Positions 33,808 to 38,831 of a DNA stretch of 38,831 nucleotides are shown here, one piece after another. Source of the DNA: Acaryochloris sp. IP29b_bin.137 (GTDB lineage: Bacteria > Cyanobacteriota > Cyanobacteriia > Thermosynechococcales > Thermosynechococcaceae); contig NZ_JANQOP010000367.1 of NCBI RefSeq assembly GCF_028285745.1, positions 1 to 38,831 of the forward strand. The letters are read 5' to 3'. The stretch's first letter is position 1; every line of letters begins with the position of its first letter. The notes beneath the pieces were generated by a model. That model did not search any database, was not told the origin of the DNA, and worked only from the letters and a program-made list of their open reading frames with translations. Position numbers and translations under genes: made by a program.

Positions 33808-35561
33808 TGAAGTGGTTCCAACGCTGGTTCAACCGCCTTACTCGCCGTCTCTTCGGGATGAGTGTTGCTCAACTGCGTCGCAAAATTCGGCAGACTCGAC
33901 AAACGGCAACTCAAGCCCAACAACAGGCCCACCAACATCGATATATCAAGGCCCTAAAGCTGGGCGAAAGCATCATCAATGACTGGTATCCCGCCGATCA
34001 CGCCATTGAAAAACAGGCTCGACGTTGGCTACTATCCGATTTACTCAGGGACATCAAGAAACAGCTCGTAAACTGGGAAATCCAGGCAGAGTCGGCCTAT
34101 GAAGCTGCATTTCAACTCACCCACCAGCTCATCACCCAAGGGAAATTTCAGGAAGCGCTGACCCTATTTGAACCTGTCCATCAGGATTTCCCTACACCGA
34201 AGGGGAAACCACTCCTCGATTGGCTTACCCAAACCCTAGCCGGTCAGGATTTTTTCAACTTAGGTCTCCTGGCAGAGCAAGCCCAAGACTGGTCGCTGGC
34301 CACCGAGCACTATCGCCACGCAATGGCGGTAGCCCCTCAGTGGCGAGCTGAATGTCAGTCGCGGCTGGGAATAATCGCCCTTGATCAGCAAGACTGGATG
34401 GCAGCAATCAAAGTCCTCAAAGGGATAACCCATCCACAAGCGGCCCGTGCAAGAGGATTTGCCCAGGCCCAGTTGGGTCACTGGAAACAAGCCGTTCAAG
34501 CCTGCCCTGATCTGGCTAAACTGGATGTCCATCGTCATGATCCTTTTCTGCAAGCACAGCGGGCAAAGCACAAGATCCAGGATGCAATGGTGGCTCAGGA
34601 TTGGATGGCTGCCGCCACTACCAGCCACCAATTTCTCCAGGACTATGGTCCACAACCTCCTGTGGATGAAAATCTGGCCCATTGCATCTATCCCCACCTA
34701 GAACAAGCTGTCTGGCAACAGCGGGATTGGACGCGTGCGGCTCAGATCTTCGCGCAGCAGTGGTCTACATCCTTAGAGATCAGGGCACTGCACAATTGGG
34801 CCCTGGCAGCCTATTACCGGGTTCTGACGGAGGCGAAGGGCTATGAAGAGTTTGTGGTGGCTTGGATGGGTGCGATCGCAAACCTCGCGCAAGACCCATC
34901 GGTGCAGTCGATTCCTTGGCAAACCTCCGTTAACCTTGCCTCTCTAGAACAGCAACTTCAGCAACAGCTTGATGATGCCCTAAGCCCCCTTCGCCACTCA
35001 GATCCAGCCTATTATCAACAAATTCATGCCCTTTATCGCCGAGATGCCCGGGTGCTGGAGTGGCGGCAATCTTCCCCTGTGGGCGTCCAGATCCAGACCG
35101 TGACCCTCACACCGGGTTGTTACTTGAGGGCAAATCAAGGGGCGGAGATGCTCCCGGCTGAGCTATGGGGAACGCTTTACACGCCCTGGTGGTCTGCTGT
35201 TTTAGCTTGCCTAGAGGGCGATCGCTGGCAGGGCATTCAACATAAACCCCAATGTCAGCCCCAAAATGCCGCAGAAGCTTTTGCTCAAAGGTTTTTAGAC
35301 TATCAGGAAGGCTGTTATTACTTGGAGATCGAAGCAGGAGGATATCCTCGGTGGCGATCAGCAATAAAGCCCCTCCAAGCGGCACAGGAAACGATTCGCT
35401 GCCGACCTGACTGGATGGCAGAACTTGATCAACTCTGTCAGCAACACTTTGATGCGATTTCCTGGGATGTTAGTATGGCGAAGGACTTTACCCAATTTTG
35501 GATTAACCTAATGGGTAGTCCCACGGCTCACACCTACTTTGATCGAGCCCACCGTCAATAA
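33807..35561 (+). CDS. Helical-repeat (TPR-like) protein, third gene of Hsp70 operon
   Basis: The 584-residue protein starts with a basic, aromatic N-terminus (MKWFQRWFNRLTRRLFGMSV) that could bind membrane. A helical region follows, with degenerate TPR-like units between about 85 and 330, such as EALTLFEPVHQDFP, GLLAEQAQDWSLATEHYRHA and ALDQQDWMAAIKVLKG. The last 200 residues are not repetitive and include a Trp- and Tyr-rich stretch (ELWGTLYTPWWSAVLACLEG). No enzyme motif is visible. A longer frame opens at 33750, but ATG 33807 overlaps the preceding stop by one base and is clearly the coupled start. Its place between chaperone genes suggests a substrate or scaffold adaptor. Confidence 0.75.
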   Translation: MKWFQRWFNRLTRRLFGMSVAQLRRKIRQTRQTATQAQQQAHQHRYIKALKLGESIINDWYPADHAIEKQARRWLLSDLLRDIKKQLVNWEIQAESAYEAAFQLTHQLITQGKFQEALTLFEPVHQDFPTPKGKPLLDWLTQTLAGQDFFNLGLLAEQAQDWSLATEHYRHAMAVAPQWRAECQSRLGIIALDQQDWMAAIKVLKGITHPQAARARGFAQAQLGHWKQAVQACPDLAKLDVHRHDPFLQAQRAKHKIQDAMVAQDWMAAATTSHQFLQDYGPQPPVDENLAHCIYPHLEQAVWQQRDWTRAAQIFAQQWSTSLEIRALHNWALAAYYRVLTEAKGYEEFVVAWMGAIANLAQDPSVQSIPWQTSVNLASLEQQLQQQLDDALSPLRHSDPAYYQQIHALYRRDARVLEWRQSSPVGVQIQTVTLTPGCYLRANQGAEMLPAELWGTLYTPWWSAVLACLEGDRWQGIQHKPQCQPQNAAEAFAQRFLDYQEGCYYLEIEAGGYPRWRSAIKPLQAAQETIRCRPDWMAELDQLCQQHFDAISWDVSMAKDFTQFWINLMGSPTAHTYFDRAHRQ

Positions 35562-35941
35562 TGATGTCCAAAGTTGCTGTCCCTCTAAATCCCTACGAGG
35601 TACTGGGCGTAACCCCAGACACCCCCATTCGGGATATTCCCAAGGCCTTTGCGGAAGCCATTCGTCAACGTCAGCACTCCCCCCAAACCCTGGCCAAAGC
35701 CCGTAAATGCCTTATGAATCCAGATGAGCGCTTGCTCGCTGATTTTTCGCAGCCGCTTCTAGCTACCCAAATCGCACCACCGCAGCTAGAAGACTTTAGC
35801 CACTTCCATTTTGCTGACACACCACTAGCATGGAATCCAGAATGGAATGAACTTGGAGAGCTGGTCAAGCAGATCTCTGCTCACCAGCCCTCTGCTGCCG
35901 ATTTGAGAGTAGGGGCTTCGGTTCCTAATGTTCAAACCTAG
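35561..35941 (+). CDS. J-like protein lacking HPD, fourth gene of Hsp70 operon
   Basis: The 126-residue protein begins with a J-domain-like part (about 10-63): NPYEVLGVTPDTPIRDIPKA, an amphipathic helix AFAEAIRQRQ, and KCLMNPDERLLADFSQPLL, which mirrors the LSDPEKRxxYD end of J domains. The HPD tripeptide, essential for stimulating Hsp70 ATPase in ordinary J proteins, is absent; the loop reads RQHSPQT. The remainder is Pro- and acid-rich. ATG 35561 shares a base with the preceding TAA. Either ATG of the tandem ATGATG could be used. It may bind its Hsp70 in another way, or act only as a targeting factor. Confidence 0.72.
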   Translation: MMSKVAVPLNPYEVLGVTPDTPIRDIPKAFAEAIRQRQHSPQTLAKARKCLMNPDERLLADFSQPLLATQIAPPQLEDFSHFHFADTPLAWNPEWNELGELVKQISAHQPSAADLRVGASVPNVQT

Positions 35942-36430
35942 ATGACGAAACCCTCCCCTGATTTGAGGCTCAGTCCAGCACAGCGAGACCAGCTGGTGCA
36001 GCATCTCTCTACATTACTGTCCGAACGTCTGACACTCCAGCAAGCCCTCCAAACCCAGAGAGATAAGGATGCTGCAGCTCAGGAGGCACTCTTGCTAGAG
36101 CTTCTGGAACTCGTAGACAGTTTTGACCTCCTGCTCACCTATCTGGCGGAGCATCAAGAGACCGTTCCCAGGGCGTGGCAGCGATTGCCAAAATCCTTGA
36201 GGAGCATGCAGAAAAAGTTGTTGGAGACGTTAGAACATCGACAGGTCAAGCCCTTTGAAGTGAACCCCCAGAATCCTGATTTCAATCTCTGCCGCGTTGT
36301 GGATGGGAATCAACAGGAGAACGCGACCTATAAAGTGATCCGTCAGGGATTTTATATCCAGGATCGACTGCTGCGGCCTGCCGAGGTGATACTGCAAGAG
36401 CCTGATGCTCCTCCTCCAACAGCGCGTTAA
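35942..36430 (+). CDS. grpE: GrpE-like nucleotide exchange factor, last gene of Hsp70 operon
   Basis: The 162-residue protein has a helical N-terminus (about 14-60, SERLTLQQALQTQRDKDAAA) and a C-terminal part that fits the GrpE beta-domain. Family landmarks are KLLETLEHRQVKPFEV, PDFNLCRVVDG, and YKVIRQGFYIQDRLLRPAEV followed by ILQ. GrpE releases ADP from DnaK. The ATG follows the previous TAG directly. As the fifth gene it completes an Hsp70, J-like and exchange-factor set. It is shorter than the housekeeping GrpE and lacks a long N-terminal extension. The assignment rests on the C-terminal motif and on context. Confidence 0.8.
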   Translation: MTKPSPDLRLSPAQRDQLVQHLSTLLSERLTLQQALQTQRDKDAAAQEALLLELLELVDSFDLLLTYLAEHQETVPRAWQRLPKSLRSMQKKLLETLEHRQVKPFEVNPQNPDFNLCRVVDGNQQENATYKVIRQGFYIQDRLLRPAEVILQEPDAPPPTAR

Positions 36431-36559
36431 CCGCTATCCGGCTCAATAGCTTGCTAGTAATGTTATCTCACACAGGTCTAGAAGTACGGGTCGAAGTGAG
36501 TGTGAAAGTGGCTTGATAGGCTCGCCTGGTATGGCCGACAATGCAGCAGTACAGGTTAA

Positions 36560-36694
36560 TCAGGCCCTGATAAGAATTCCAGTATCTTTGAAGTAACTCA
36601 CAACTGCCTCTCCTAAGCGAATTGTAATTTGCTTTGTGAGTTTCTTGATATAAGGGTTCTTGGTTGATTGGGAAAAATCGTATTCTTCTTTCAT
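36560..36694 (-). pseudogene. brnA: BrnA-type antitoxin, frameshifted
   Basis: From ATG 36694 the frame reads MKEEYDFSQSTKNPYIKKLT, then KQITIRLGEAVVSYFKDTGI, and stops after 44 residues. This matches BrnA antitoxins up to TGI. The expected continuation PYQxLINLYL appears in another frame as SYQGLINLYC, so one base, probably a C, is missing near 36579. The family sequence then fades toward about 36500. The ATG overlaps the toxin stop (ATGA), the normal brnT-brnA coupling. The antitoxin is therefore probably non-functional, and its toxin partner is truncated. Confidence 0.7.
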
Positions 36695-36774
36695 GAGAGA
36701 AACTCACGGTATTGTTGTTGTTCTCGTTTGGTTGCTTTACGAGCAGAGATGATACGGATCAGCTCAAGTTTAAC
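36691..36774 (-). pseudogene. brnT: BrnT-type toxin, only the C-terminal 27 codons left
   Basis: The fragment reads VKLELIRIISARKATKRE, then QQQYREFLS and TGA. RIISARKATKRE is the hallmark C-terminus of BrnT, a ribonuclease toxin of type II systems. The first codons, GTT AAA C, are also the core site of an attC-like sequence. Upstream of it the frame no longer reads like BrnT, so the toxin was cut there. I found no N-terminal half elsewhere in the window. A deletion, or insertion of the cassette-like DNA, would explain this. Confidence 0.75.
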
Positions 36775-36841
36775 GACCAAGCTCACCGGCAGCAATGGAG
36801 CGCAGCGGAGTTGCCGTCCGTGGGCGGCGTAATATTATGCC
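36768..36841 (-). other. attC-like recombination site after the sulfotransferase gene
   Basis: On the minus strand an imperfect palindrome runs from GCATAATATTACGCC (36841 inward) through CACGGACGGCAA and TTGCTGCCGGTG to CGTTAAAC. The last core, GTTAAAC at 36774-36768, matches GTTRRRY exactly. The 74-base length, the long imperfect arms with a GC-rich centre, and the stop codon of the upstream gene lying inside the first core all fit integron attC sites. The first core is degenerate. The palindrome is much richer in G and C than its surroundings. The call is from sequence features only. Confidence 0.65.
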
Positions 36842-37551
36842 CCTCTTGATTTCTCTAACCCGACTAATTCACTCCAACGATAACCCAAAGCTGCTATTTC
36901 TTTGGCGCAAACGATCTCAATACGAGTTCGAGCTTCCGAATTCAATACACGGCTATAATGCTCTCGATTCTTGCGAGATTTACTCTTTGCGCTTGGTAGG
37001 TTCAACTCCCCCGAAAGCCCCAATTTGTCCTTAATCTTTGCCAAATCATCATCAAGGGTTTCGTAGCGCCCAACAAAATCTACCGCGATCTGATCATTGA
37101 TTGTATATATGCTCCAGTTCGACAATAACTCTGTCTTTACAGAGTTCAAATAGTCTGAAATTTCAGGCCTAGGATCTACCGTGCTCCAGTAATAACGACT
37201 GATGGCTTTATCAAAAGGACTGCGCTCGAATGTAAATTTGAAGTAGCTGTTCCAGATTTGGGCAGGTATTCGCTCCTGAATATATTTCGCGGTCGCATGA
37301 TTATAGAATTTATGCCGCTCTGCTTTACGAATGGCCTTAAACCAGTCACGCTTGCTGTAATACTTTAGGGCAATGCAATAATTCCTGGGGCCAGGAAAAC
37401 CCATTTCTTGTCGTGTTACTTCGTCGTCCTGGGAAATTGGAGTAATAACGTCGTGGGTATCACAGAATTTTGACAAAGCAATTTCGATACTTGTACCTGC
37501 TGTTTTTCGCGTTTTTAGAAAAATGAATTTGTACTTGTGGTTAATAATCAT
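36835..37551 (-). CDS. Sulfotransferase-family protein, likely gene cassette
   Basis: The 238-residue protein has the PAPS-binding features of the sulfotransferase family: the 5'-phosphosulfate loop FLKTRKTAGTS (11-21) and the 3'-phosphate segment FERSPFDKAISRYYW (108-122) with Arg110 and Ser118. It would move a sulfuryl group from PAPS to a carbohydrate or other hydroxyl; the acceptor is unknown. The gene starts 38 bases after one attC-like core, and its TAA lies in the next attC-like site, as in an integron cassette. No promoter or strong ribosome site of its own is seen. It contains no HIP1 octamer, unlike most longer genes in the window. Confidence 0.8.
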   Translation of the reverse strand: MIINHKYKFIFLKTRKTAGTSIEIALSKFCDTHDVITPISQDDEVTRQEMGFPGPRNYCIALKYYSKRDWFKAIRKAERHKFYNHATAKYIQERIPAQIWNSYFKFTFERSPFDKAISRYYWSTVDPRPEISDYLNSVKTELLSNWSIYTINDQIAVDFVGRYETLDDDLAKIKDKLGLSGELNLPSAKSKSRKNREHYSRVLNSEARTRIEIVCAKEIAALGYRWSELVGLEKSRGA

Positions 37552-37588
37552 TGCTTAATTGGGTTTCTCTGCAATAGTTGATGTACAT

Positions 37589-37697
37589 ACATAACGTCCG
37601 CGTTAACTCGGTGAAAACAGAAAAGTATATGCACAAAAACATGTGTTTGAGCACGCCGATTCAACGCGTTGCTCTTTAGGCAAGGGTTGCGTTATAG
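37589..37697 (-). other. attC-like recombination site between the two cassette genes
   Basis: On the minus strand the site starts with CTATAAC (37697-37691), which contains the TAA stop of the upstream gene, and ends with CGGACGTTATGT, whose GTTATGT core is at 37595-37589. Between them CGCGTTGAATCGGCGTG pairs imperfectly with CACCGAGTTAACGCG. The 109-base length is within the attC range. The core differs from GTTRRRY at one base. The left arm has about 20 extra bases. Together with the second site 820 bases away, it defines one complete cassette. Confidence 0.62.
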
Positions 37698-38193
37698 GTA
37701 GACGAAGCCACCACCAACAATCTTGGACCAACCGTCATCAACGCCTTTGATTAGAGCGTTTTTGTGCACGCCAAGCCGGCGTGCGACTTCATATGCGAAC
37801 ACAATGCCCATATCGAACATTTGGCTGGCACTAAGTTCGATCGCGCCCCCCTGCCTTTGAAGCGGCAATCGACGCAGCGACAGAAGGATTTGATCCGCCA
37901 ATGAATTCTTTTATCTCGGGAATCTCCTCGGCGACCCGATCTGGTGATGTCCAGCATCGAATTGCTAGTTGACGTTCGCCATTGGGTCTGTAGACAGGTT
38001 GAAAGCCGTCCTTAGATTCTTCGATTTTGAAGAGTTTAAATGTTGGAGACACCAATTCACCGGCAACGCCGTAGTCCTCAGCAAGGGCCAAGAAATCATT
38101 TCCGCGAAGTGTTACGAGTGATTTGGGTGTGACGTCGTTGATGCTGTCTGGGCAGTATGCTGTGATCCACGATGGCATATGCTTTTGCTCCAT
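37692..38193 (-). pseudogene. Unknown cassette gene, frameshifted at a run of six C
   Basis: Two overlapping frames are one gene. The first starts at ATG 38193 (MEQKHMPSWITAYCPDSIND) and reads well to SVAASIAASKAGG. The second then continues AIELSASQMFDMGIVFAYEV to IVGGGFVYL, stopping at TAA 37692. Removing one base from the C6 run at 37846-37851 restores a single frame of about 166 residues. It is either a real inactivation, a slippage site, or a sequencing error. I do not recognise the family. No ribosome site is visible. The stop lies inside the attC-like site downstream. Confidence 0.6.
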
Positions 38194-38278
38194 CTGAATA
38201 ACGATAGTTAGGAGGTAAATTTCCTCATAACACGAAATACACCTAGAACTTGTTTACTCCTCAAACAAAGCTGACTCT

Positions 38279-38412
38279 CAGGGCTGTTGCAAGTTCCTGA
38301 AAGAAAATCTGAAGCCCAGATTCTTGTGTAACCAGACTTCCCATAACACTGTTGCCATCTCACGAATTTCTAGTGCTTTTGAATGACCTCTGGTTAACTT
38401 GAAACAGCCCTG
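38279..38412. repeat. Small inverted-repeat element A, copy 2
   Basis: This 134-base element has ends CAGGGCTG and CAGCCCTG and aligns along its full length, in reverse orientation, with copy 1 at 2050-2314. The left flank AGCTGACTCT (38269-38278) matches the right flank AGCTGACTCC at nine of ten bases once the neighbouring element B and its duplication are removed. A duplication of about 10 bases is the same size as that around copy 1. Confidence 0.85.
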
Positions 38413-38420
38413 AGCTGACT

Positions 38421-38557
38421 GGCACTGGTCTTTTAAGAGGATCTAGATTTTCTTAGTCCTTATTGAATAAGCATTTGAACTTTCGATCCCTATTTCCTCT
38501 GAAGCCCATAGAAAAAAAGGATTTTGACCTTGTAGATCCTGTTAATAGACCAGTGCC
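38421..38557. repeat. Small inverted-repeat element B beside element A
   Basis: The 137-base element has terminal repeats of about 25 bases starting GGCACTGGTCT (38421) and ending with its reverse complement (38557), with two or three mismatches. It is flanked by a perfect 9-base duplication GAGCTGACT at 38412-38420 and 38558-38566. The first G of the left copy is the last base of element A, so B inserted after A. It encodes nothing. Confidence 0.85.
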
Positions 38558-38777
38558 GAGCTGACTCCAAATTAGCACGTCTTATTTTAAGTCAGCTTTA
38601 CAGATATTTTCCGATATAAAAACTTGCCGTTGATCATCTGGAAGCGATATAGAAATAGAATCTCAGCAGATTCTTTTAGCACTATTGGAGCAGGTTATTG
38701 GGAAAAATATCTGCATAAGTACCAGTATTAAGATGCTTTGGGGATGACAAGGTACTTCAAATCTAGAGTCAGCAGTA

Positions 38778-38831
38778 GATAGGGCAGTGTGATTTCAAAG
38801 AAAATAGGGTGGCCGAAACGACTACCCTATC
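38778..38831. repeat. Inverted repeat at the right window edge
   Basis: GATAGGGCAGT at 38778-38788 pairs with ACTACCCTATC at 38821-38831, with one mismatch, across a 32-base spacer. It ends exactly at the window edge, so it may be part of a longer element or of a terminator. No function can be assigned. The stretch 38567-38777 shows no convincing gene. Confidence 0.4.

Noticed and set aside
36768..36841. attC-like site read in plus orientation
   Set aside because: GTTTAAC fits as a first core, but the other end, GTAATAT, is a poor recombination core. The minus reading has a perfect GTTAAAC and agrees with gene direction and stop position.
36795..37034. Plus-strand frame of 79 residues across the attC-like site
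   Set aside because: It lies opposite the sulfotransferase gene and has no protein-like motif; it is a shadow of that gene and the palindrome.
1..38831. tRNA, rRNA, CRISPR array or phage genes
   Set aside because: No cloverleaf, rRNA-like stretch, regularly spaced repeats or phage structural proteins were recognised by eye; a covariance search was not possible.

Overview
The window looks like cyanobacterial chromosome. It carries psaK, ycf39, a phylloquinone cluster (menA, menF, menD), a glgA that opens with the usual cyanobacterial N-terminus, a Pil/Pix-type chemotaxis operon with PatA-type regulators, and many HIP1 octamers (GCGATCGC, for example at 4102, 4590, 7640 and 35218). Gene style, abundant insertion sequences and small inverted-repeat elements would fit an Acaryochloris-like genome. 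The genus is inferred from general resemblance; no search was run.

Layout. 1-2400: mobile debris: a transposase cut by the window edge, a complete but mutated IS982 element (966-1964), and one small inverted-repeat element nested inside another (2050-2314). 2394-5169: an AraC regulator, a probable decayed small gene, a TetR regulator, and psaK converging on tetR across a shared terminator. 5170-17097: housekeeping genes glgA, uvrC, a 62-residue zinc-ribbon protein, nadK, ycf39, a type II dnaJ, menA, and divergently menF and menD. 17507-26857: a six-gene chemotaxis operon (PatA-type regulator, CheY, CheW, two tandem chemoreceptors, hybrid CheA), probably controlling type IV pilus motility. 26832-31083: two nucleotidyltransferase-fold proteins flanking a small membrane protein, a Coq4-family protein and a second PatA-type regulator.

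31430-36430 is the most interesting intact system: five tightly coupled genes encoding a divergent Hsp70, a tail-anchored zinc-ribbon protein, a helical-repeat protein, a J-like protein without HPD, and a GrpE-like protein. Adjacent start and stop codons overlap or abut throughout. It resembles a dedicated, possibly membrane-linked Hsp70 machine, distinct from the housekeeping one.

36500-38831 is the most interesting mobile region. A brnTA-type toxin-antitoxin locus is reduced to a 27-codon toxin tail and a frameshifted antitoxin. Against the toxin stump lie two segments built like integron gene cassettes in minus orientation: a sulfotransferase gene and a frameshifted unknown gene. Each is followed by an attC-like imperfect palindrome, with its stop codon inside or beside the first core site. 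Beyond them, two different small inverted-repeat elements are inserted next to each other; their target duplications give the order of insertion. No integrase, tRNA, rRNA or CRISPR array was seen.
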